NCBI RefSeq assembly: GCF_017084525.1
Contig: NZ_CP070950.1
Span: 2,604,001-2,668,000, forward strand
Length of the DNA stretch: 64,000 bases
From: Conexibacter sp. SYSU D00693
GTDB lineage: Bacteria; Actinomycetota; Thermoleophilia; Solirubrobacterales; Solirubrobacteraceae
Reading direction: 5' to 3'
Below, piece after piece: positions 42,735 to 50,577 of this stretch. Below the pieces are notes generated by a model that saw only the letters and a program-made list of their open reading frames with translations, was not told the origin of the DNA and searched no databases. The position numbers and the translations under genes are program-made. Position 1 is the first letter of the stretch; every line of letters starts with the position of its first letter.

Positions 42735-42763
42735 GGGTGGAAGGTGCCTGGCACCCTCCACCC
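42735..42763. repeat. Palindromic GGTGCC-type repeat, likely also terminator
   Basis: Arms GGTGGA-A-GGTGCC and GGCACC-C-TCCACC make an almost perfect 13-bp stem. It lies just past the stop of the minus-strand methyltransferase gene and ahead of the SDR promoter. The short GGTGCC-TGGCACC core looks like a REP-type element that can serve as terminator. Confidence 0.55.
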
Positions 42764-42769
42764 TGGCGC

Positions 42770-43531
42770 TCAGGGCTTGCGGGCCTCGAGCTCCAGGCGG
42801 ACGTAGTCGATGACCGGCTCCGGGCCGAGCGCGCGGGCGACCGCGGCGACGAGGGCGTCGGCGTCGGCGGCCGAGCGCTCCGCCACGTAGGAGCCCAGGA
42901 CGACGGTGCGCAGGTAGGTCTCGACGCCGTCGCGCGTGACGGGCGCCGGGTCGGCCCGCAGGCGGGCGTGGACGTCGGTGAAGCCCGCGGCCTGGAGCTC
43001 GCGCGTCGCCGTCTCGGGGTCGTCGAACGTCCATGGGGTGTCGTGGACGCCGAGGTCGCGCAGCGCCTGCAGGATCCGGGCGATGTTGCCGGCCCCGCCG
43101 CAGTCCACGACGAGCTGGCCGCCGGGCTTGAGCGCGGCGTGCAGGCGCCGCCACAGTGCGGGGTGGTCCGGGACCCAGTGGAAGGTCGAGGTCGAGACGA
43201 CCGCGCACAGCGACCCGGGCTCGGCGAACCCGTCGGCCCCCAGGTCGGCGACCACGAACGCGACGCGCGGGTCGTCGCCGAGGACGGCGCGGGCCTCCGC
43301 GACCATCGACGGCGAGCCGTCCAGCGCGATGACCCGGCCCTCGGGGCCCAGGCGCTCGAGCACCGCGGCGGTGACGCGCCCCGTGCCGCAGCCGGCGTCG
43401 AGCACGGTCATGTGCGGCTGCAGCTCGAGGCGGTCGACGGCGAGCAGGCCGCGACGGGTCATCGGCGCCCCCACGCGGTCGTAGGTGGCGGCGTCCCAGT
43501 CGCGGGGCCCGGAGGCGGAGGAGGTCGGCAT
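42770..43531 (-). CDS. SAM-dependent methyltransferase (class I)
   Basis: 253 residues. Motif I is TVLDAGCGTGRVTAAVLERL, motif II region VIALDGSPSMVAEARAVLG, and FVVADLGADGF and STSTFHWVPDHPALW resemble trans-aconitate or ubiquinone-type methyltransferases. The C-terminal half may select substrate (VETYLRTVVLGSYVAER). It is divergent from a LysR gene across an 88-base region with a LysR-type T-N11-A repeat, so it may be the regulated gene. Substrate unknown. Confidence 0.87.
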   Translation of the reverse strand: MPTSSASGPRDWDAATYDRVGAPMTRRGLLAVDRLELQPHMTVLDAGCGTGRVTAAVLERLGPEGRVIALDGSPSMVAEARAVLGDDPRVAFVVADLGADGFAEPGSLCAVVSTSTFHWVPDHPALWRRLHAALKPGGQLVVDCGGAGNIARILQALRDLGVHDTPWTFDDPETATRELQAAGFTDVHARLRADPAPVTRDGVETYLRTVVLGSYVAERSAADADALVAAVARALGPEPVIDYVRLELEARKP

Positions 43532-43555
43532 GGGCGGCAGCGTGCCGCCGCGGCA

Positions 43556-43576
43556 TCCACGGCACAAGGCTGTGGA
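43556..43576. promoter_or_regulatory. LysR-type T-N11-A inverted repeat
   Basis: TCCAC (43556-43560), eleven bases, GTGGA (43572-43576). This is the classic LysR recognition geometry and it lies between the methyltransferase and LysR starts. Confidence 0.5.
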
Positions 43577-43605
43577 CGACGTGGTTCGATAGCCGTTGGC
43601 CGTGG

Positions 43606-43611
43606 TAGGGT
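43606..43611 (+). promoter_or_regulatory. -10 box of the LysR gene
   Basis: TAGGGT, eight bases, then GTG 43620. Confidence 0.45.
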
Positions 43612-43619
43612 CGCGCGCC

Positions 43620-44504
43620 GTGGACGTGCTCGGCGACGCCGCGCGCCTGCGGGCGTTCCTCGCGGTGGCCGACCGCGGGTCCTTCACCGCCGCGGCCCGG
43701 GTGCTCGGCGTGAGCCAGCCGACGGTCTCCTCGCACGTCGCCGCGCTCGAGCGCCGGGCGGGGGCGCCGCTCGTCGAGCGCTCACGCGCGGGCGCGCGCC
43801 TCACGCCGGCCGGCGAGGCGCTGCGCCCGCACGCCGCCGCCCTGCTGGCCGAGGCCGAGGCGGCGGGCGCCGCCGTCGAGCGCGCCGTCGCGCCCGAGCG
43901 CCGCCACCTGCGCCTCGGCGGCGGCGAGGTCCTGACCACGCACGTCCTCCCGCCCGCGCTGGCCCGGCTGCGCGCGCGGCTGCCCTCGCTGCTCGTCGAC
44001 GTCCTCGCCGGCGACGAGGCCACCGTCGTCGACGCCCTCCGGCAGGGTCGCGTCGACGGCGCCCTCCTCACCGACCGCGCGCCCGCCGCCGGCCTCGTCG
44101 TGGAGCCCTTCGCCCGGGACGCGCTCGTCTGCCTCCTCCCCGCCGGCCATCCGCTCGCCGAGCGCGATCGCGTGCGCCTCACCGACCTCCGGCGCGAGAC
44201 CCTCGTCGTCCGCCACGCCGGCGCCGTCGACCGCCGCGAGGTCGACGCGCTCCTCGCCGCCCGCTCCATCACCCCCGCCGCGCGCCTCGTCGCGGGCACC
44301 GCCGAGGGCGTCCGGCGCTCCGTCTCGGCCGGCCTCGGCGTCGGCCTCGTCCCGGGCGTCGCGACCGCCGGTGCGGACCAGGGGACCGTCCCCCGCCCGC
44401 TTGCGGGCGCGCCGCGCTTCACCTACGCGCTGGCGACCCTGCCCACGAACCGCCCGCCGCTGGCCGACGCGCTCCTCGCCGCCCTGCGCGAGGAGCGAGG
44501 GTGA
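43620..44504 (+). CDS. LysR-family transcriptional regulator
   Basis: 294 residues. N-terminal winged helix (LRAFLAVADRGSFTAAARVL, GVSQPTVSSHVAALERRAGA, PLVERSRAGARLTPAGEAL), then the periplasmic-binding-like effector domain (HLRLGGGEVLTTHVLPPALA onward). It probably controls the divergent methyltransferase. Near the C-terminus, between GVGLVPGVATAG and RPLAGAPRF, the reading frame includes DQGTVP. This is encoded by CAGGGGACCGTCCCC, matching the core of the REP-like repeats at 1.3-1.5 kb, so part of a repeat may have been built into the gene. Confidence 0.88.
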   Translation: MDVLGDAARLRAFLAVADRGSFTAAARVLGVSQPTVSSHVAALERRAGAPLVERSRAGARLTPAGEALRPHAAALLAEAEAAGAAVERAVAPERRHLRLGGGEVLTTHVLPPALARLRARLPSLLVDVLAGDEATVVDALRQGRVDGALLTDRAPAAGLVVEPFARDALVCLLPAGHPLAERDRVRLTDLRRETLVVRHAGAVDRREVDALLAARSITPAARLVAGTAEGVRRSVSAGLGVGLVPGVATAGADQGTVPRPLAGAPRFTYALATLPTNRPPLADALLAALREERG

Positions 44505-44509
44505 GACCC

Positions 44510-44932
44510 CTACGTCCCAGGGGGCTCGTCGACGAGCGCGATCCAGCCGTCCACGACGGCGACCGGGAAGGTGCGCAGGGGGGCCGCGGTGTTGGCGACG
44601 CCCTGGACCGCCTTCGAGTACGGCGGGAAGCCGAAGACCTTGCCCTTGGGGCCCGAGACCATCTCGCCCGTGCGCACGTCGTAGCGGGCGCGGTGCCAGG
44701 GGCACTCCAGGCAGCCGTCGCGGATCTGGCCGCGCCCGAGCTTGGCGAACTGGTGGCGGCAGACGTTGCCCGTCGCGAACGGGACGCCGTCGACCATGCC
44801 CACCGCGAGCGTGCCGTGCTCGTCGGTGTCGACCTCCACGACGTCGTCGGCCTTCAGGACGTCGGCCTGCACGAGGCGGCGACCCTGGGCCTTGACGGGG
44901 TTCCCGGAGGTGACGGGCGGGGCGATGGACAT
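44510..44932 (-). CDS. Rieske [2Fe-2S] domain protein
   Basis: 140 residues, a single Rieske fold. The cluster ligands are Cys58 and His60 (NVCRHQFAKLG) and Cys77 and His80 (LECPWHRARYDV). No signal peptide, so cytoplasmic, like ferredoxin components of dioxygenases or small stand-alone Rieske proteins. It may pass electrons to an oxygenase, but no oxygenase is adjacent; the P450 lies 3.3 kb away. ATG 44932. It converges on the LysR gene, five bases apart. Confidence 0.88.
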   Translation of the reverse strand: MSIAPPVTSGNPVKAQGRRLVQADVLKADDVVEVDTDEHGTLAVGMVDGVPFATGNVCRHQFAKLGRGQIRDGCLECPWHRARYDVRTGEMVSGPKGKVFGFPPYSKAVQGVANTAAPLRTFPVAVVDGWIALVDEPPGT

Positions 44933-44942
44933 GGCCTCGGGG

Positions 44943-45410
44943 CTACCCGGACGCGCCGAGCTCCCGCACCAGGTCGTCGAGGTCGGCGCAGATCCGCCCG
45001 CCGCTGTGCACGACGAACGCCTCGACCTGGAGGTTCACCGCCATCCCCGGCTCGCCCGCCCGGCGCAGGTCGGTGCGCAGCCCGTCGCAGCGCAGGCCCA
45101 GCGCGGCGGCGAAGCCGAGCTCGGCCACGGTCCCCGAGTCGGGCTCCTGGCCCTCGAGCACCGCGACGAGCCGGTCGCACGTGCGCAGCGCCTCGGCGTT
45201 GCGGCGGCCGACCTCCAGCCAGAACGGCCGCTGCTCCTCGGGCGTGCGCCCCACGGTCGCGGCTGCGGCCTCCTCGGGCGCCGTGAGCGCCCACGGGTCG
45301 ACGGGCTCGACGACCGCCGCCAGCGCGGGCAGCAGCACCTCGCCGTACCAGTGCCGCCCCGCGGCGGTGAAGCCCAGCGGGCTGGCGACGTACGTCCTCG
45401 GGCGCCCCAC
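44943..45410 (-). CDS. Nucleoside 2-deoxyribosyltransferase-like protein
   Basis: 155 residues. It starts RTYVASPLGFTAAG (the nucleotide-like N-terminal strand) and has RNAEALRTCDRLVAVLEGQE then PDSGTVAELGFAAALGLRC. That follows the D-x-GT-xxE-xG-xAxAxG pattern of the family that swaps bases on deoxyribonucleosides. The C-terminus is longer than usual, with VHSGGRICADLDDLV. GTG 45410 is a leaderless-type start with TAGCGT seven bases before. It lies ten bases upstream of the Rieske gene on the same strand, likely co-transcribed. Confidence 0.62.
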   Translation of the reverse strand: MGRPRTYVASPLGFTAAGRHWYGEVLLPALAAVVEPVDPWALTAPEEAAAATVGRTPEEQRPFWLEVGRRNAEALRTCDRLVAVLEGQEPDSGTVAELGFAAALGLRCDGLRTDLRRAGEPGMAVNLQVEAFVVHSGGRICADLDDLVRELGASG

Positions 45411-45417
45411 CGCCGGG

Positions 45418-45423
45418 ACGCTA
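45418..45423 (-). promoter_or_regulatory. -10 box, leaderless type
   Basis: TAGCGT on the minus strand, seven bases, then GTG 45410. Confidence 0.5.
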
Positions 45424-45507
45424 GCCAGGTCGGGGGCCGGACCGCCGCGGCCACCGGCCGGCGCGCCCGCTCAAGGTCTCGCCCCAGCCGCCGATGCTGA
45501 CCTGACC

Positions 45508-47097
45508 GTGGGTCGCCTGCCGCTCGTCGCAGCCCTCGCCGTCGCCGCCGGCCTCGCCGGGCCGTCGACGGCCGCCGCCCAGGAGGGCGGCGCGTGGAAC
45601 TGCGCGGCAAGCGCGGTGCGCGGCACCGTGCTGGGCACGACGATCGAGCCGGTCTTCGCGAACGTCGGCGAGCCGGAGTGCCGGACCGACACCCACGCGC
45701 TCGTCGACACCGCCAAGCAGCTGCCGCTGCCCCTGCAGCTCTCCGCGGTCACGGCCGGCACCTCGATCACCGGCGCCTCGTCGTCGCGCGCGCGGGACCG
45801 CACCGCCCTCGCCGTCGGCGGCGTGACCGACCTCAAGGTCCTCGCGCTGTCCCAGCTGCCGGACGTCGCGCTCGGCCCGCTGCTCGACGCCCTGCCGTCG
45901 CTGTCGCTGCCGATCCCCGGCGCGCTCCAGCTCCTGGGCCTCCCGCCGCAGCTCAGCCTCGACCTCGTCCCGGCGGTGCGCAGCCTGCTCGACGGGCTGA
46001 ACACCGCCGACGTCCTCACGGTCCAGGGCGTCCAGGCCGCCGCCACCGCCGCGTGCGTCGACGGCCAGCCCAAGCTCGTCGGCGCCTCGCAGGTCGCCGG
46101 GGTGCGCGTGCTCGGCCAGGACCTCGGGCTCGACGGCGTGCTGGACCAGACGCTCGACCTGCTGGACACGACGAGCCTCGACCTGTCGGACCTCGACGTC
46201 TCGAAGATCAAGCTGCCGCTGGTCGACGGCATCACGGGCCCGGTCCTCCAGGGCCTCGTGCAGCCGCTCCTCAAGCCGCTGCTCGACGCGCTGCCGCCGA
46301 TCTCCATCCCCGCGGCGGTGCTCAAGCTCAAGGTCACGCCCAACCAGCAGACGCGCTCTCCCGACGGCCGCTCGCTCACGCAGCGCGCGCTGCGCGTCGA
46401 GGCCTCGCTGCTCGGCCAGCCGCTGCTCGACGTCGTCGTCGGCGAGGCCGCCGTCGGCAACGGCGACGTCGACTGCTCGGGCGACGCCGGCCCGCAGACC
46501 GCCAACGACCTCGCGCTGGCCTGCACGACGCGCAAGCTCGTGCTGACCGACGTCGTGCCCGAGGGCCGCCGCGTGCGGCTCCTCGGCGCCGCGGACCGCT
46601 CCCTGGCGGGCAAGCGCGTCGCCATCACGCTCCAGGCCACGGGCAAGGTCGTCGCCCGCCCGGTCGTCCGCGCGGACGGCTCGTTCACCGCCACGGCGCC
46701 GATGCCGTCGCGCAAGGTGCGCTCGGGCAACCGCGCGCGCTACGTCGCCAAGGTCGGCCGGGAGCGCAGCCTCAACCTCAAGCTGCAGCGGCGCATGCAG
46801 GTCACCGGCGTGCGCTCGAAGGGCGGAGCGGTCACGATCTCCGGCCGCGTCGCCCGGCCGCTGGCCGGCACCGAGCGGGCCCGCCGGATCACCGTCAAGC
46901 GGCGCCTGAGCTGCAAGACCTGGGAGACCGTCGGCACCACCGCGCCCAAGGCCGACGGCAGCTTCCGGATCACCGTCGACGCGCCGGAGGGCACCGCCGC
47001 CGCGGTCTACCGCCTGGGCTCGAAGGTGCGCCGGACCACGCGCAACCCGAAGCTCTTCCCGACGTTCTCGCTGCCGCGCGCGGTGAACCTGCTGTAG
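45508..47097 (+). CDS. Large exported protein with C-terminal beta domains
   Basis: 529 residues. It has a signal peptide (LPLVAALAVAAGLAGPSTAA, AQ). The mature N-terminal region has CAASAVRGTVLGTTIEP, CRTDTHALVDTAKQLPLPL and many hydrophobic Leu/Pro repeats (LLDALPSLSLPIPGALQLLG, LLKPLLDALPPISIPA). The last 170 residues form two Ig-like/carboxypeptidase-regulatory-type units (KRVAITLQATGKVVARPVV, GAVTISGRVARPLAGTER, ITVKRRLSC). Probably cell-surface or secreted; some features recall choice-of-anchor families, not confirmed. GTG 45508 is picked from the signal peptide; the promoter is unclear. Confidence 0.65.
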   Translation: MGRLPLVAALAVAAGLAGPSTAAAQEGGAWNCAASAVRGTVLGTTIEPVFANVGEPECRTDTHALVDTAKQLPLPLQLSAVTAGTSITGASSSRARDRTALAVGGVTDLKVLALSQLPDVALGPLLDALPSLSLPIPGALQLLGLPPQLSLDLVPAVRSLLDGLNTADVLTVQGVQAAATAACVDGQPKLVGASQVAGVRVLGQDLGLDGVLDQTLDLLDTTSLDLSDLDVSKIKLPLVDGITGPVLQGLVQPLLKPLLDALPPISIPAAVLKLKVTPNQQTRSPDGRSLTQRALRVEASLLGQPLLDVVVGEAAVGNGDVDCSGDAGPQTANDLALACTTRKLVLTDVVPEGRRVRLLGAADRSLAGKRVAITLQATGKVVARPVVRADGSFTATAPMPSRKVRSGNRARYVAKVGRERSLNLKLQRRMQVTGVRSKGGAVTISGRVARPLAGTERARRITVKRRLSCKTWETVGTTAPKADGSFRITVDAPEGTAAAVYRLGSKVRRTTRNPKLFPTFSLPRAVNLL

Positions 47098-47127
47098 CGC
47101 CGAGGCAGGGGCCGCGCACCGCGGGGG

Positions 47128-47133
47128 TAGCCT
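47128..47133 (+). promoter_or_regulatory. -10 box of pyruvate kinase
   Basis: TAGCCT, ten bases, then ATG 47144; a leader of only about three bases. Confidence 0.45.
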
Positions 47134-47143
47134 GCGACGCGCC

Positions 47144-48610
47144 ATGGCAGACCGCCGCACGAAGATCGTCGCCACCATCGGACCGGCCTCGCGGGACCCC
47201 GAGGTCCTGGTCCGGCTCATCGAGGCGGGGATGGACGTCGCGCGGCTGAACTTCAGCCACGGCACGCACGACCAGCACGCCGAGACCGCGCAGCGCGTGC
47301 GCGACGCCGCCGGCCGCGCCGGGCGCCCGGTGGCGATCCTCCAGGACCTCCCCGGCCCGAAGCTGCGCATCGGGCCGCTGCGCGAGGGCACCGCCGAGCT
47401 CAAGCCCGGCGACGAGCTGACCTTCGTCTGCGGCGACGGCGACGTCGAGGGCGACGAGCGCCGGATGTCGCTCTCGTGGGCCGACCTGCCGCAGTCCGTC
47501 GAGGCGGGCGACGTGCTCTACCTCGCCGACGGCGCGGTGCGCCTGCGGGCGACCGCGGTGCGCCCTGGCGAGCGCGAGGTCGACACCGAGGTCGTGGTCG
47601 GCGGCGTCGTCGCCTCGCGCCAGGGCCTCAACATCCCGGGCCCCGCCGACCTCCTGCCCTCCGTGCCCGAGGAGGACCTCGAGCACCTGCGCGCCGGCAG
47701 CCGCATCGGCGTGGACGTCGTTGCGCTGAGCTTCGTCCGCCGCCCCGAGGACGTCCTCCACGTCCGCGAGCACACGCGCGTCCCGCTCATCGCGAAGATG
47801 GAGAAGCCCCAGGCGGTCGACAACGCCGAGGCGATCATCAAGGTCTCCGACTGCGTGATGGTCGCCCGCGGCGACCTCGGCATCGAGCTGCCCATCGAGG
47901 AGGTCCCGATGGTGCAGAAGCGGCTCATCGCCATGGCCGGGCGCTTCGCGCGGCCGGTGATCACCGCGACGCAGATGCTCGACTCCATGGTCACCTCGTC
48001 GCGCCCGACGCGCGCGGAGGTCGCCGACGTCGCCAACGCGATCCTGGACGGCACCGACGCGGTGATGCTCTCCCAGGAGACCGCCGTCGGCGCCTACCCC
48101 GTCGGTGCCGTCGAGATGATGGCCGCGGTCGCCCGGACCGTCGAGGGGTCGCTGCCCTACGAGCGCTGGAACGACGAGCGCGTGGCGCGCGACGCCCGCG
48201 ACCCGTCGTACACGATGGCCCACGCGGCCTGCGAGGCCGCGCGCGAGCTCGGCCTCGACGCGCTGGTGATCCCGACCCTGTCGGGCCGCAGCGCCCGCCT
48301 CGTCAGCGCGCACCGCCCGGAGGTGCCGATCTTCGCCCTCTCGCCCGGCCGCGAGACGGTCCGCCGCTGCGGGCTCATGTGGGGCGTCAAGGGCGCCTCG
48401 ATGCCCCGCCACGAGGTGACCGAGGAGCTCATCCACCACGCGGCCCGCCGCGTCGCCGAGCTCGGGTGGCTCAAGCCGGGCAGCCGCGTGGGCATCACGG
48501 CCGGGCTGCCGTCGGGCCGGCCGGGGTCGACCTCCCTCCTGCAGATCCAGGAAGTCCCCGAGCCGACCGCGCCTCCCGCCGTGCCACGAGCGCCCCGGCG
48601 ACAGCCATGA
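47144..48610 (+). CDS. pyk: Pyruvate kinase
   Basis: 488 residues, converting PEP and ADP to pyruvate and ATP, the last step of glycolysis. N-terminal RRTKIVATIGPAS and ARLNFSHG, catalytic IAKMEKPQAVDN (Lys/Glu), MVARGDLGIELP, and TRAEVADVANAILDGTDAVM are all present. The C-terminal domain includes TLSGRSARLVSAHRPEVPIF. After the usual end (SLLQIQ) it has an extra Pro-rich tail (PEPTAPPAVPRAPRRQP). This tail and the end of the core overlap the convergent VTT-domain gene by 116 bases. Confidence 0.95.
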   Translation: MADRRTKIVATIGPASRDPEVLVRLIEAGMDVARLNFSHGTHDQHAETAQRVRDAAGRAGRPVAILQDLPGPKLRIGPLREGTAELKPGDELTFVCGDGDVEGDERRMSLSWADLPQSVEAGDVLYLADGAVRLRATAVRPGEREVDTEVVVGGVVASRQGLNIPGPADLLPSVPEEDLEHLRAGSRIGVDVVALSFVRRPEDVLHVREHTRVPLIAKMEKPQAVDNAEAIIKVSDCVMVARGDLGIELPIEEVPMVQKRLIAMAGRFARPVITATQMLDSMVTSSRPTRAEVADVANAILDGTDAVMLSQETAVGAYPVGAVEMMAAVARTVEGSLPYERWNDERVARDARDPSYTMAHAACEAARELGLDALVIPTLSGRSARLVSAHRPEVPIFALSPGRETVRRCGLMWGVKGASMPRHEVTEELIHHAARRVAELGWLKPGSRVGITAGLPSGRPGSTSLLQIQEVPEPTAPPAVPRAPRRQP

Positions 48611-49043
48611 GCAGGATGACCCCGATGGCGCCCAGCGCGACGGGGTCGGTGAGGTCGTCGAAGCTGCCGCCGAGCGCGGCGTAGGCGGCGGTCCGCGGCG
48701 CGGCGCCCAGGGCGGTGGCGGCGGTGAACGAGCGCAGGCGCACCGGCGACAGGCCGGCGGCGTAGTTCACGAGCGTGTACGGCACGCCGGGCATGAGCCG
48801 GGCGTAGAGCACGCTGAGGAAGCCGCGCTGGCCGACCCACTCGCGCAGCGCCCGCAGCCGCGGGCCCTGGAGGCGCTCGACGGCGTCGTGGGCGAGGCGG
48901 CGGGCGATCGTGAACGCCAGGACGGCGCCGAGCACGACGGCCAGCACCGCAAGCGGCGCGCCCAGCGCGGTGCCGAACAGCAGCCCGCCCGCGCCCGCCA
49001 GCAGCGGGCCGGGGAAGAGCGTCGGGACCAGGAGCGCCGCCAC
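48495..49043 (-). CDS. TVP38/TMEM64 (VTT/SNARE-associated) membrane protein, start uncertain
   Basis: At least 182 residues from GTG 49043. PTLFPGPLLAGAGGLLFGTA, AFTIARRLAHDAVERLQG, FLSVLYARLMPGVPYTLVNY and AAGLSPVRLRSFTAATALG match the VTT/DedA-like family. The frame runs on upstream without a stop, through GVLGPVLYVAVA and a hydrophobic helix LVVLAVVIGVGFGAVAL, to the end of the UbiB-like gene (49192). The natural protein therefore probably begins near 49190, but no ATG, GTG or TTG is there. Either an unusual start codon is used or the sequence has an error. Its 3' end overlaps pyk. Confidence 0.7.
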   Translation of the reverse strand: MAALLVPTLFPGPLLAGAGGLLFGTALGAPLAVLAVVLGAVLAFTIARRLAHDAVERLQGPRLRALREWVGQRGFLSVLYARLMPGVPYTLVNYAAGLSPVRLRSFTAATALGAAPRTAAYAALGGSFDDLTDPVALGAIGVILLMAVAGALVARREARSARGLPGSAGGRSTPAGPTAARP

Positions 49044-49191
49044 GGCGACGTAGAGGACCGGCCCGAGGACGCCGTGGCCGTCGAGGCGGTCGCGCAGCTC
49101 GTCGGCGCTCAGGCCCCCGGACAGCGCGACGGCGCCGAAGCCGACGCCGATGACGACCGCCAGGACGACGAGGCGGCCGACCGCCCGGCGG

Positions 49192-50577
49192 TCAGCGTCG
49201 CGCGGCGTAGAACTCGGCCTCCTGGCGCCCGAGCTCCGTCCGCGGCGCGTCGCCGTAGATCCACTCCCGGGCGATGGCGTTCCAGTTGTTGCACGCCCGC
49301 AGCTGGCTGAGCACCGCGAGCGTCAGCGTCTCCAGGCGCCGGCCGAAGAGGTGGTCGGCCGGCAGCGTCTCGCGGCGCATCGTGTCGAAGTGGCGCGAGC
49401 GCGGGTCGCCCATCTGGATCAGGACCTCCGTCGCGAGCTCGGGCGTGAGCTGGATGTCGGCGTCGATCGTGTACCAGCCCACGAGGTCCTCGAACTGCTC
49501 GAGGATCGACTCGTGCGTGTAGCGCGACGGGTCGCTGATCCACCCGCCGCGGTGCATGTGGTCGATGAGCTCCTCGGCGCGGCCCTCGATGCCCAGCCGC
49601 TGCGTCTCGAGCTCGAACTCCGCGGCCTCGTCGCTGATCCTCTTGAACAGCCCGAAGTCCAGGAACGCCATGCGGGGCAGCGGCCCGTCGCGGTCCAGCA
49701 CGAGGCAGTTGCCCGGGTGCGGGTCGCCGCTGAACTGGCGGTGGCGGTACATCGTCCCGAAGTAGAAGCGGAAGATGACCTCGCCGACCGCGTCGCGCTC
49801 CTCCTGGGAGGCGGACTCGAGCTCCTCGAAGCGCCGGCCCTGCACGAACTCGGAGACCACGACGCGCTCGTGGCTGAGCGACGTGACGACGTCCGGGATG
49901 ACGATGAACGGGTGGCCGCGGTAGATGCGCGCGAGCGTGCGCTGGTTGGCGGCCTCGAGCTCGTAGTCGAGCTCCTCCTCCATGCGCTCGCGGATCTCGC
50001 CGCCGATCGCGTCCGGGTCCAGCCCCGGCGCCATCCGCTTCATGAGCCGCAGCAGGATGCCCATGTTCTGGAGGTCCGAGCGCACGGCGCGCGCGACGCC
50101 GGGGTACTGGACCTTCACCGCGACGTCGCGGCCGTCGTGCAGGCGGGCGCGGTAGACCTGGCCGATCGACGCGGCGGCGATCGGCACCGGGTCGAAGGTG
50201 TCGAAGACGTGGTCGAGCTTCTCGCCGTAGGACTCCTCGAGGACCCGCTTCATGTCCTTGAAGGCGACCTTGGGCGCGGCGTCGCGCAGCTCGGCGAGCT
50301 TGGCCTGGAACTCCTCCCGGTGGCTCTCCGGGACCAGGCCGACGTCGAGGAAGCTCAGGACCTGGCCGAGCTTCATCGCCGCGCCCTTCATCGTCCCGAG
50401 CACGGCGACGATCTGCTCGGCCGCCTCGATCTGGCGCTGCTCGAGCGCGCGCTGGGCCGCCTCGTCGGAGCGCGCGACGTTCGCGGCACGGGTGCCCGCC
50501 TGGCGCGCGGCCTGCGTGGCGGCGAGGCGACCGACCTTGGCGGCCCGCCGCCAGCGCCCGGTCGGGAGCTCGCTCAC
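49192..50577 (-). CDS. AarF/UbiB/ABC1-family atypical kinase
   Basis: 461 residues. Family marks: MKGAAMKLGQVLSFLDVGLV (KxGQ), PIAAASIGQVYRARLHDGRD with VAVKVQYPGV, FSGDPHPGNCLVLDRDG (metal-binding) and MAFLDFGLFKRIS (DFG-like). These proteins affect quinone or lipid metabolism in ways still unclear. There is no obvious membrane anchor at the C-terminus. GTG 50577 overlaps the stop of the MBL gene (GTGA). The VTT-family membrane gene follows directly downstream. Confidence 0.9.
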   Translation of the reverse strand: MSELPTGRWRRAAKVGRLAATQAARQAGTRAANVARSDEAAQRALEQRQIEAAEQIVAVLGTMKGAAMKLGQVLSFLDVGLVPESHREEFQAKLAELRDAAPKVAFKDMKRVLEESYGEKLDHVFDTFDPVPIAAASIGQVYRARLHDGRDVAVKVQYPGVARAVRSDLQNMGILLRLMKRMAPGLDPDAIGGEIRERMEEELDYELEAANQRTLARIYRGHPFIVIPDVVTSLSHERVVVSEFVQGRRFEELESASQEERDAVGEVIFRFYFGTMYRHRQFSGDPHPGNCLVLDRDGPLPRMAFLDFGLFKRISDEAAEFELETQRLGIEGRAEELIDHMHRGGWISDPSRYTHESILEQFEDLVGWYTIDADIQLTPELATEVLIQMGDPRSRHFDTMRRETLPADHLFGRRLETLTLAVLSQLRACNNWNAIAREWIYGDAPRTELGRQEAEFYAARR

